Below are positions 24,170 through 36,100 of a stretch of 64,000 nucleotides of DNA, piece after piece (the first letter of the stretch is position 1; each line of letters opens with the position of its first letter). This DNA comes from Sipunculus nudus. Its lineage: Eukaryota; Annelida; Sipuncula; Golfingiida; Sipunculidae. The translations under genes were made by a program, and so were the position numbers. The stretch covers positions 25,478,008-25,542,007 of the forward strand of contig CM049313.1 of assembly GCA_026874595.1 (NCBI GenBank). The letters run 5' to 3'. The notes beneath the pieces were generated by a model. The model was not told where the DNA came from, did not search any database, and worked only from the letters and a program-made list of their open reading frames with translations.

Positions 24170-25754
24170 GTTCTGATTCTGATAAATCTTCTGTGTGGAG
24201 AATAGCCAGGTGCGTGATGGGAAAGGAAGTGAAGTCTTCTATACAGTCTGTCAAATATTGCATAGTGTAGTTTCGAATAATAAATCTTATCAACTGCTTA
24301 ATTGAAATTTCAGCTTTCCAAAATCAGAAGCACTTTAAAACATTAAAAAAACTGACAATGATCATAGTTCTGTTAAATGACCGACACGGAATAACTGGAA
24401 ATGAAATAGACGAGTCAAAACAATGATGTGGTATAAAAGGATTTTTGAAACTTAGAATGAAACTATATGTTTGGAAAATTCCGGCATATTGTTGTTCAGA
24501 ATTTCTTGTCAAATAAGAATTGTTAAGTGAAAGATAGTCACCTAATATTTTTCGGTTTACAGGTCAGGAGTTTCAACAATATTGCTAGACACATAAGGAC
24601 CATATCCCTGTTGGTTCTCCAAAATGGACCGCCATTTTATCACAATGTTTCATAGTACGAGTAAACTGTTTACTGGTGAATATGAATATTACCACTGAAA
24701 CATCAGTGACACATCCCGTAACTTAAGGAATATAAGACTTCAATTTTTTTCCAAGGTTGGTTTCCTTTTTTTCTAATAATTACATCCGTATCCTTGGTAG
24801 TAAAGTGATAGTCGTTCATTTTGATCCCTTCTGAGAATGAAGGCATCAGATCTTGACCTGTGACTGTGTGGCCAGGTGGCCGGGAATGGTTTCACTTTAC
24901 TCTAGTCTCTACAGCCACGGTTTATCTTCTCCTGCAGTTATCTGCGTATTAAATAGTCTTGGGTTTCATGATTATCTGGAATGAACATGGAGAAATTGTT
25001 AACGAGAAAAATAAAGCCAAAAGGTGTTTACAGTGTGACTACCTGGGGACAGAGTCGAGATGCAGGTTCTTCAAAGTTCAGTGACTTCATTCGTTGCTGA
25101 AACCACAACCCTGAAACTATGCTTACAGTTAAGGGTATGACCTGTACAATCGGGCGGGGAAATGGTACAGGGTACAAAAAAGCCATAAAGATGCTTATCA
25201 TACACATCAAAATAACTCCCTTCTTGTCCTTGATAGTAAATGAGTCTGTTCTTACCTTAATAATTTATTTTAATATTTTTATAAAACACTACCCGCTAGC
25301 TATTCTTTTGAGCCCACCCTGATTTAAACATAGACTTTATGAACTGGGGGCGGAGAGCGAATGAAAGGTAATCCGCAGGATCTCCTATTAACATCAGCTT
25401 TGGCCGTATCCTACAGCAATAACATCACATCAGGGTTCCAGTCTATAGTCTGCTCCACTACCCCTGTCCACCTGATTTTTCGCAGTTATCTCCAGGTAAG
25501 ACAAACTTGCCAAACAAAATTTGCCTAAATTGCAGGAGAAGGAAAGTGTGTAATTTTTGGCACCAAAACTGCTTAGACATTTATAAATATATTATTCACT
25601 TTTTGGCCTGGTGGTTTAGGGCATACCTAACAAGTGACCATTGTTTATCCTTCTGTTTTAAGGTTACAAAGTAATGAGATATAACAGTGAAGCACGTGCA
25701 TGAGTAGAATACAACATTACAAGTCTCTGTAAACTGGGGTTGGCAGCTCTTGAT

Positions 25755-26320
25755 TTAGCGTCATATCGACCTTCTGGCATTATGGCCAGATTACTGGCAC
25801 CAGAGTGTCATTACATCTAAGTCTGAGAAACGCATTATATGGCCTTATGAAGATGCAAATATTTTCATCATTTCTGACAAAGCTTCATGGCCTGCAGGTA
25901 CACTGTCAATCAACATAAACCAGACCATTTGTTAGCATTTTTTGTGTACTTTCTAATAATACCAAACATAAGCGAGAAAAGTTGCGTTTTAACTCGGCAC
26001 ATTGGTAAACCCCTTGGCGTGTTTGTTAAATTTATGACCGCATACACACAAGCAGGGCTCGCTTGGGTTACAGGATGCAGGCAGCTTGCAGGCGATACAG
26101 GAAATGACCTGTGTCCATGGAGACAGTGTTTCAGTTTGGGTTGTGAGCTCACATGTATACTATTGTGTAAATTCATTATTTTTAGTGTAATATTGAGATT
26201 ATGGGCTGTTTATCACAATATGAATGCAACCTGAAGCAAGACCATTGCGATACATTCCTAGATATAACTTGTATCATGTCTTGAGTAGGCTTACCAGCCC
26301 AATTATCCGATTGCCTACTG
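25755..26320 (+). repeat. Arm 1 of a decayed inverted repeat
   Basis: Inverse of 27240-27800 at perhaps 70% identity. Shared blocks include ATGAGGATGCAAATATTT-like, CATCATGGCCT, AACATAAACCAGACCA, and GAGCTCACATGTA. Probably an old transposon or duplicated unique DNA. Confidence 0.65.
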
Positions 26321-27239
26321 ACTCGGGTTGTCACGGGTACTCTTGATTATTGGTCCTGTGAATATGGGTACTTCTTTTGTACGTAACGTTTATTATGACA
26401 TCATTACTGTTCCCTGCCATGTCCCTTTCATAGTTTGGTGGTAAGATGTTTTTCATGAATGGTTTTATATCGTTACAAGAAAATAACTTAGGCCTTATGT
26501 TAAAATTTCCAAAATTGTTAAATATGCATAAATTTTCCTCTTCTCTCCTAGGGGAGAAAAGGTTTGGTGTTCTTTGACTTGCAAACAAAAATTGAGAAAA
26601 AACAGGTGGACAGGAGTAGTGGAACGGTTTATAGTGCCCATTGCAAAGAACTATGAGTCATTTTGAAGGATAATGGTGACTTCTTCTCTGTGTACAAACA
26701 ACAAGGCTCCTAGAAAAATCAGCAGTAAAAAGCAACTGTGCATTACATAAATGCTATAACCATCACAAAGTTTTATAATCTGACCAAGGACCACTTAAAT
26801 GCAAGTATGACAAGCATATATTGCTGATGGAGGTACTTGTATAATTCCTAAGGGTTCCCCTATTTTGAACCTTCCATAGCTTTTTTTAATGGTAAGGCTG
26901 AACTCAAGACATTGAATAGATTGGAATACAGCATCTTTGGACAGGACAAAATTTTTTACATGAATCGGTGATTCAATGATACAACTTTAGGGGCAAAAAT
27001 GAGTTTACCTGTCCACTGCTATAAATATGGCTATGATTATAGAATACGACACATTTGTATGACCAGAGAACAGGGTTTTATGTGTTTGCTTGTATCTTGA
27101 TCCAGTTGTTTGTATCTTAATTTGGGGTTCTCTTATTAAATAATAGGTTATGTTACTCTTCCACTTTGTTCCCCCTTCATTGACCTGTTATAACATTAAA
27201 ACTATTTTATCGTAGACATACATGTATCCTCCAGCAAAA

Positions 27240-27800
27240 TGGGGACAGGTTACCAGTTAGCTGTGACAACACAACTCCGTAGGCATTTAAATATTAGGCT
27301 GATAAGCCTAACTTGAATTGTGATACAAGCTATATTGAGGAATGCATGGCAGTGGTCTTCTATCTGTTGCATTCATATCCTTGTAAACAGCCCATAAATT
27401 GGGCCATATAAGGCTTCAAATGATGAATCTACACAAAAGAGTACATGTGAGCTCACAAACCAAACTGAAACTCTCTCTATTGTAACGAGTCATTTCCTGT
27501 ATCGCACACAAATTGGCACGTCCAGTAACCCGTGGGAGCCATGCTTGTATTCATGGAGTCAGAAATTCCACAAATGTGAAGGGATTTACCAATTTGTTTA
27601 GTTAAAACAATATTTTTCTCCCTATGTAAGTAGAACTTTGTTAGAAAGTATACCATAATAAGCAAATTATTGGTCTGGTTTATGTTAGGTGACAGCATTC
27701 TTGTAGGCCATGATGCATCAGATTTGACGTAAATATTTGCATCCTCATAGAGACTTAATGTCAGAGGACCAAAATGGAGCTAGTTACCATTGGGCCAAGC
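27240..27800 (-). repeat. Arm 2 of a decayed inverted repeat
   Basis: See 25755-26320. A further short inverted pair (CAGGTGGACAGG-GTAGT at about 25460 and 26600) lies around arm 1. Confidence 0.65.
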
Positions 27801-28916
27801 CTGGACTGCTCTAGAGCCAGTATTTTTACATTTTGTTTTTTTAAGACTGACTGCACATTTCTCCGGCACCCCCATCGGAGGTTTGTCTGCCTGAAATCCC
27901 TCCAAATGTGTTGTCCCCCTTTTACAGTTAATTAATAAAAAAATGGTGGCATCTATTCTACAACTGCTCCAAAATAAGAACAGCCAAGTGGTATTAAAAA
28001 ATATGTGACTGTGAATATATTGTAAAGACACCTTCTATGAGGGGGAATATGAGCTACAACAAGAAGAATTAGGGATGTTTATCTATTATAATTACAAACA
28101 TATATTTTAAGACCAGTCAAAACCTTGCCCTTACCAGTTTGTAAATGTTAGCTTTATTCTTGCAAAGCCTATGCTCTTCTGGTAGTGTCTATCTGCCCAA
28201 CGGTTGTGTGCATAATGCTGTTATCTGCATGACAGTCCTGGGTTTTCATTATATATGGTACTGAAAATACAGTTGCTTTATATATTATGCCTGAATGTGA
28301 GAAAAGTAAGATTTGATGGGATACATATGCATTCTTGAGGAAAATTTGCTGATTCAACAGATAAACATCTATTTTTCTTCATCTCTGTCAACTGGCCGGC
28401 GCCCAATATATATAATATTTTAAACACCAGGTTTGGCTGTAAATAGGAAGAAAATCATCCTTTAACTTTTATACAGGAGGTGCTGAATCTGGAGTTTATC
28501 AGTCATGTTATGTTTATTAGCTTCTTCTCTGCCCCATTGGGTCCAATCACACCAAATTTGCAGTGATTAAGGATTAACTGCTAGTCAGTTACGATTCAAT
28601 TGCATAATGCACAAGGAACTTCAAAACTTGTTAGTCTTAGTTCTATATGTAATATATATGTATATGTGTGTATATAAATATGCAGTACTTAAGATAATTA
28701 GGGAACATCATTTAATGATTATTTCATTATCCTTGGTACCATTTAACAAATAATTGACTCAACAAGGAACCCACTGTGTTACATGAGAACAAATGCGGAC
28801 AAATAAAGAATAGTCCAGGGCAAGTGCCACATTACTGAGTAATTGTTGTTTGGAATTATTTGGAGCAAAGCTCAAAAGACTTAACTCCTTTATCCTATTG
28901 TTTTTTATTTTTGCAG

Positions 28917-28995
28917 AAAATTTCCAAGGATCAAGAGCTGAACCAAAATCTAACAGAACAGGTGACAAGTATGTCCTTTGTGACTGCTGTCAGTA
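28917..28995 (+). other. ASH1L: Probable 5' UTR part of ASH1L exon 2
   Basis: A good acceptor (long T tract, then TTTTTGCAG) ends at 28916. In the ASH1L frame a TGA stands at 28981-28983, so coding must begin at or after 28996 if this acceptor is used. A second frame is open through the whole segment from 28917 to the stop at 29028-29030 and contains an ATG at 28971, so it is an upstream frame overlapping the main start. Either this is leader sequence with an uORF, or a one-base error or mutation near 29000-29030 hides a longer N-terminus. Confidence 0.55.
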
Positions 28996-30129
28996 ATGGA
29001 CATCCAGCAGAGGACACAGTTCTCATCTGATAAGATAGAACCCCTTATTGAAGCATCTGAAGGAGAGCAAGGGGATGAAAATGACATCACAAGAGGTGAG
29101 CAGGAGGATGCCAGTTTCCCAGATACAGATAAAAGCAGTGAGGGACCTTATACAATGAAAGTGGAAGCTGGGCAGGGGTCTGCATGTATGAAGGAAGACA
29201 GAGAATCTGATGCAAATGAGGTTGATGACGATGATGATGATGATGATGATGATGATCATAATGAAAATATCAGTGAAAACTGTGAAAAAGAAGAGGAAGA
29301 AGGGGTAGCTGTAGGCAATGTGTCGGGCATTATAGAAACCAAGGGCGTTAGTCTTTTTGATACCATTGATGAAAGTGCTTTGGAGAGTATAACCAGACCC
29401 CAGGCATTAGAACCAACAGTTTTAATGGATCTCCAAGACCCTGGAGACACTGATGATGCAACAGAAACACCTAAAAGACAAAATTTGATGGATAATAATG
29501 AGACTACACAAATGCAGGAAGATGGTGCCTCATCAGAAACTATCAGTATGAACACTCAGCCCAGTGACACCTCCCAAGATAGTCCAGCAGTGACAAGTGT
29601 TGGTGAATCTGTCGGACACCTTGATGACTCAGAAATGCTTGAAACTTGTGGAGATGAAGCAATAAGGTTAACCACTGAAACAGATCATGAAAGTGTCCAA
29701 GAACAACCAAATTCTGCCAATGTGATATCAAAGGGATCATATTTAAAACCAAGAGAGTTGCAATCAGAAGCTGATGTCCATTCTAATTTAGTGACAACCT
29801 CTGAATCTAGGACTAGCGGGGACAACTTTTCTGAAAACACATGTATAGCTGGTGAAAAATGTTCAGAATCTCAGTTAACCAGTAACTCAGAACATGAAAC
29901 AGCAAAGCTCACTGAAAAATCATCAGTCATAACAGAAAAATCACCAGTACTCAAAGAAAAAGCAACTCTGAATGAGAAGTTATCATCCAAAAATAAAACT
30001 TGTTTAGCAGTAGATGTATCACCAGAACAAAAGTCACCAGGCAGAAAGTCCAAGGAAAAATCGTCAAGAGGAAAGGCATCTCCCAAGGATGTAGAAGCGG
30101 CCAGCACATCACCGCAAAAAAAGAAAAGA
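28996..30129 (+). CDS. ASH1L: ASH1L coding exon 1 in window (residues 1-378)
   Basis: Start ATG at 28996 has G at -3 and G at +4, and the in-frame TGA at 28981 supports it as the start. The encoded region is highly acidic and rich in Ser, Thr and Glu, with an 11-Asp run (residues 77-87) made almost entirely of GAT codons. No folded domain is recognisable; it looks disordered, as expected for the N-terminus of this family. The end becomes basic: the last residues are P-Q-K-K-K-R, directly followed by the donor GTAAGT at 30130. The exon ends in phase 0, and the next exon opens with G-R-P, so an AT-hook is assembled across the junction. The ORF reads on into the intron to a TAG at 30148, which I treat as intronic. 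Confidence 0.82.
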
Positions 30130-33100
30130 GTAAGTGTCACAACATACTAGCTTTTGTCTGTCATTTCTCTTCTGAGCATACTGCAGTCTCTCCACAAAGA
30201 AGGCCCGTTTATACACAGTTTAACAATGGCTAATTTTTTCTTTATAAAAGACACTCTAACATTAAATTTTAAACCATGTTAAGTTCTCAGTTAGATCTAT
30301 GTTCCCCAAACTTTTGGATCTACTTGACATACTCTGAAGCTGAAAATATGTCAAGGTAACCATGTGATTGTTTACCACCCTCTTATCTGTCTTTGCCTGA
30401 CTTTTCACATATTAGCTGAATGAACCTTGTGGGAATGTGGGGATTAGTTCTTCTTTAATTTGCAAATTGACATTTTATTGTACATCAGATTCAGATTTAT
30501 GATTTATGTAGATATGTGCCATTCTCATTCCAGTTCACCATGGAAACCCAAAATAAGGTCAGAATGACCTATGTTCTGCTAGCTATTGAACAAAAACATG
30601 TCTGTTAGGACTTTGATTTAGTCAAACTCTTATCAGCGTTCAACTTCAGGATTGCTGAGCAGATAATTTGTGTCAGCTCATAATATTGAAATAATTTTCC
30701 TTTTTAACACCTTTAAGACTATCAGCTTGCAAAGTCTGAACAGGAGCAGATCAGTTTTGTTAGCTCAGATGAATATAAGTCGTCTGAGCTATAGTCATTG
30801 TCTGTGTCGATCCGTCCTTCTGTCCGTCCGCATGTTTTGAAACCGTTAGACTTGTGAATCCAAAATTCGGCATACTGTAAGATGTCCCCAAAATCTCGTA
30901 CAAAACCTATTATTGGTTCAAACTCAAAGTTACATTGAAAACCTTTTATTACACTTCAGGACTGCCTAATATAAAAAACACTTATCTGTTATTTTTAATA
31001 TTTACCAGAAGTATTCTCCGATATATATTTCCTATATACATGCCAGAAATTAAGTCTGTTAAGTGTAATTTCTCTAAGTTATGTGCCCAAACATAATGGA
31101 CTTTGTAAAAAAAAACTGGAAAAATATTTACTCACTTAGCATGAACAATGTTTAAGCTAGTAGAGACCTTTTTTTCAGGGATATAACTTTATTAAATCAA
31201 GATTCAATCGTTTACCCAAAAGTCTTTAGCATAAATAAAAATCAATACCTTAAATTTTGTCAAACTTTGGCTACAGCAAGTTTTTTCCCTGTAAGCACTG
31301 TTGATTTAATTTTCACAGCATGTATATGTCAAGGGAAGAATGAGAATCTGGGAAGATCCGGAATCCTCCCGGGAAAAATGAGAATTCTGATTTTTCCCGG
31401 GGTAAATGAGAATTCTGATTTTTCCCAGGAATAATGGGAATGCCCATTCTTCCCAGGAAAAATGAATCATTTCATACTATGATCTGATTCTCATTTTTCC
31501 CTGGAAGAAAGAGAATTCTGATTTTTCCCGGGAAAGACCAGAATTCTTATTTTTCCCAGCCAGCTCCAATTTGTTAAATGATATCATTTTAATAGTTAAG
31601 GTGGGTTAAGTTTGCATATTTTACTACGGTATTATAACCAAACTTTAATTTTATTAACTGACTATTGCTAAAAGAACAGTAACATTTTTTGTCATGAAAA
31701 AAAGTAGAAAACACATTTCTGTTAAAATCAGTTTTATTCACACATAATAGTACTAAACCCATCAGATACATGTAATTTGAAAACAAGCACACTTGATATT
31801 TACATATTAGTTCTTAGCACACATGATTCAATTATAAAGATTTCTAGATGTGAATATTTTTAATCTACAATTCAGTGAAGATAAACATCTATGTTTGATT
31901 GACTAACACATCTGACTAGTTGTCAGTGAGATTCTGACATCTAAACATGTTAAGTTCAACCATGAAAAACATATACCTGTTATTTTATATGCTAAACAAT
32001 AGTGTAACTGGGGGAAAAAAATACTTATTGTACATTTTAATCTCTAACACAAAGTTTCTTTCTAAAAAGAGAAATAAGTATGAAAAAAATTAACTCTTTT
32101 TAAGCTGGCATCAATTATTCCCATTCTTCCCGGGAAGAATTGTTTTATTAAAAATTGGTTGCGTTTCAGAGCATTCACAGAAATTGAGACAGATGGTGTA
32201 AAGCTAGCAATAAGCAACAGTATTTAGTGTTTACTTTTCCTGAAAGGGCAACTTATTATCTTTTTGTAATGAACAATATTATGATCATATTATGCCTTTT
32301 CAGCCCTCAAGCAAGACTGAGAAAAATTCATTTAATTTTCGAAAAATGAAAGAGAGCAAAATTACCTTGTAGGGATTTATGGGTAGTAGCTTTTTCTTTT
32401 TGTCCCCTGCACCCTGAATGGGAAACATTGATTTTGGTTTGTCTGTCTGTCTGTCCCTCTGTCTGTCCATCCATCAGGTTTTCATTTCCTTGCGATAACT
32501 TTCCTAAATATTATCCAGTTTCATTCAAATTTGGGTCATTGTTTGCTGTCATGCATACATTGGTTGGGGTTGGTTTTGGAGTGTCTGTCTGAAATTTATA
32601 GCGAACCTGTGAGCTTATGCTATGGTGTAGAGTCATGCGGCATGTGTCATGTGGTGTCTGTACGTTAACCATAGCTATCTCAAAAATGGCAGAAGCTAGC
32701 ATCACCAAATTTTTCGCAAATAATCAGTCATCTGAAAAACTATATCTGATTTTGTTTATTTTTATTCTAACTGCATTTTCATAGATTTTATTGTGAAAAA
32801 GCTAAAAAAAAGCTTTTAAAAATCTTCTTCTCCGAAACTGTCCAGGCAAATTGTTCCATTTCGGAGATTTTGGCTGAGTTACAGGAGGTTGTACTTAGTC
32901 ATCTGTCCAAAAAAGCACACTAAAATTAAAATCTCAGAAACGGCTAGAGCTTTAATCACCAAATTTTATACCACTGTTTGTCACATGTCATATTTGAAAT
33001 TTAGGTATTGGCGAAAATGTAATTTTAAACTCTTCTAGCTTATACACTGATTTATGATGAAGCTGTTATGCTGATTGGTTTAAACTTTACAAGAATTATT

Positions 33101-36100
33101 CTATGGTAGGGTTCTGCCAGTTTTATAAGAATAGATTGGGTAAATACAGTTTTAAAAAAGCATTGTAGCCAATTGAAAAAGGCTTTCTGTATTTCAAAAA
33201 AGATTTGACAACATGCTGAGTTTCAGCAGCCAAGTCAAGAGGTCACTCAGTACAAACAGGTGGGGTCCAGACATCACCATGGCAACTGACCTGGCTCGGG
33301 GGGGGTGGGGGGTGTCTAGACAAAGTGTCTAGCGTCTAGACACAGCGTCTAGACGTCTAGACACAATGTTTAGATGCAGAATTCCCAGATTATTGGAACT
33401 ATATCTTTCAACTGTTTAAAAAAACTTGGTTTGCATTTTAAGCGAATCGGGTTTATCATAAGGTCACATGTGAACTGCTGTGCCCTCATTTTTGGTTGAC
33501 CTCTGACCTTTCCTGGCTGCCCAGCATCCATTTTTGCATTTATGTTTCCACACATAAACCCGCATATCTCGGGAACCGTTTGACCATTTGGGCCAAAATT
33601 TTGAATGTGTATAGATCTCACATAGCTCTTCATCATAGGCAACTGGTGGCGCCACCTGCAACCATTTATGCACAGCCTTCATCTGTTCATCTGCCTTGGG
33701 ATAAAATCACTCATATCTCAGAAGTGGTTTGACTTATCCACCTGAAATTTTGCACGTTTATACATTCTGGACAGCTTTCTTGATTTTATGACAGGTGGCG
33801 CCACCTACATTCACGTTTACTCTGCAGACATCCACGCTCATATCTCGGGAACCGTTTGACTGATTGGGCCAAAATTTTGCATGTTTATAGATCTCACATA
33901 GCCCTTCATCATAGGCAAAACTGGTGGCGCCACCTGCAACCAATTATGCACAGCATCCATCTGTTCATCTGCCTTGGGGTAAAATCACTCATATCTCAGA
34001 AGTGGTTTGACTTATCCACCTGAAATTTTGCAGGTTTATACATCATGGACAATTTTCTCAATTTTATGACAGGTGACACCACCTACATTCACGTTTAAGC
34101 TGCAGACATCCATGCTAATATGCAACACACCTCACTCTATTCCCATTGCCACTTAATCCATGCCTCACTTCACCCGTCCCACTCTGATTTCTGCGGATAC
34201 ACATAGTTGCTTGTCGACTACCCATATTCTAGTTTTAAAATGTCCTAGTCTGAAACTTGCAGGTCCGAAATGTCCATTTTGCTGAAATCATAATGACTAA
34301 GGTAGATATGCACTAATGCAGGACTTAAAAGGATCAATATTAAATTTTAAAAATAATCCTCCATTCATACTCCCAAACTTTGCACAGGTTCGCATTAGGC
34401 CTGTAGGCCTTGTTTTCATTGGTTTATTATACATGCACAGAGTGCACCCTCAGTACAATTTCTACCTGCACTAAAGAAAATGTACATGCAAACTTGCATG
34501 TGTGCACCCTCTATTTCGCACCCTGCATGAAATACTTTTCCTATATGCTATGCATGCTGTATCTTCATATTGATGACACATAAATGCTGAGAAATATAGA
34601 TTCAAATATAGTCATACAACCCTGGATAGACATATGAACAACTGGGCAAGGAATGTATATATACAATTTTCTGTTTCTTCAAAGCTTACGTTAAACAAAA
34701 TGAAGTGTCATTTGATAGCCTTTATTTCGTAAACTGTACAACCTCATGGTGAAACTCACAAATCCTGATAATTAATGAATTAAAATGAAAATTACATGTC
34801 GTAATACATAAAAACTAACATTACATAAAACTGGTACCGTTTGACGAAAACTGACGTCATTGAGGGAATTCCCGGGGATTCCCTCAATGAATGATCAAAT
34901 GACACAATTTCTATAACTACAGTTTCTTCAAAACTTACGTTAAACAAAATGAAGTGTCATTTGATAGCCTTATAGAGAGCAAAATAAAACACTGGAGAAG
35001 CACAAATACAGAAAGTGTCCTTAAAAATGCTGAAGCAACCAGATAAAAACTGGAAACATAAAAAGAAAAGGAAATTGACCTGTGATTCATAAATACAAAC
35101 AATAACAGTGGACAGTAAAGTAAAGACAATCCCAAGTATCAGAAAATGTACCGGTTACGCGAGGGCAACAAAAGCATAATCACTCTTTAAAATCATGGCA
35201 AAAGGACATTGTCACAGAATACATCAGGGGTTCGTGAATGTACATAGTGATCAAAGAAAACAGTGTCTGTTTTCCAACGCCCAACCTTCATGACTTTCCT
35301 GGGTTCGACCCCTGCCTCAACCTGCATGGTCGCACCTGTGGGACGGAAATCCTTTGCCGTAAATTCTGGGTACAACCCGGCCAATCTCAGTACGTCATTC
35401 AGACAATTAGCGATAGACTGAGCAGACAAGGCACAATAGGGTGGCTTAAGAGATATGAACACGGGATGCCCTTCAACAGATGTGAATGACGCAGTACGTT
35501 CCATGTAACACCGCAGCGTGTGAACTGGGCATAATTTTGTATTGCTGGACGGAGGAAGGTTTACCTCAAAACCAGCTCTGTCAGTATCATTCTTGATACC
35601 TTGCAAATACAGGACTGCAGACCCATCACCTTCGAATGACACGTTTGATCGGCCAAATATCAGCGATGTGGTAGTCAGACGCTGCGGACAAAAAGACACC
35701 GCTTTCGGGGCAACATCCGACGGGCGCAACATCAGAGTTAGAGCCAGTAATGTAAGGCACTTCGCGCTAAGATCCTTGATGCTTAACAGGTTGTTATCTG
35801 ACCAGTTAAGGAATAAGTAGCGTATTGGTTGAACCGGAATAACGCGCGACCGACGGCGCACCTGAAAGGTACCTGATTTTATCAAGGCTGTCACGAATCG
35901 ACATACATACAGGTCACGCATTGGATTTTTCCCACCTAGCGCATCAAAAAGGTGGGAAAGAGCTGCTCTAGCACATCGCAACTTAGAAGCTGGGCGTTCC
36001 GAGGCATCAGCCAATTTACATAAGTCCAAAAGGGTAGGTTCATGATCAAGTGAGACGCCTTTACTCGCACAGAACTCGTGAAACTGCGCAATATGTCGAT

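Noticed and set aside
25887-26234. 115-codon frame
   Set aside because: The matching stretch in the inverted arm (27477-27698) does not preserve it, and no domain is visible.
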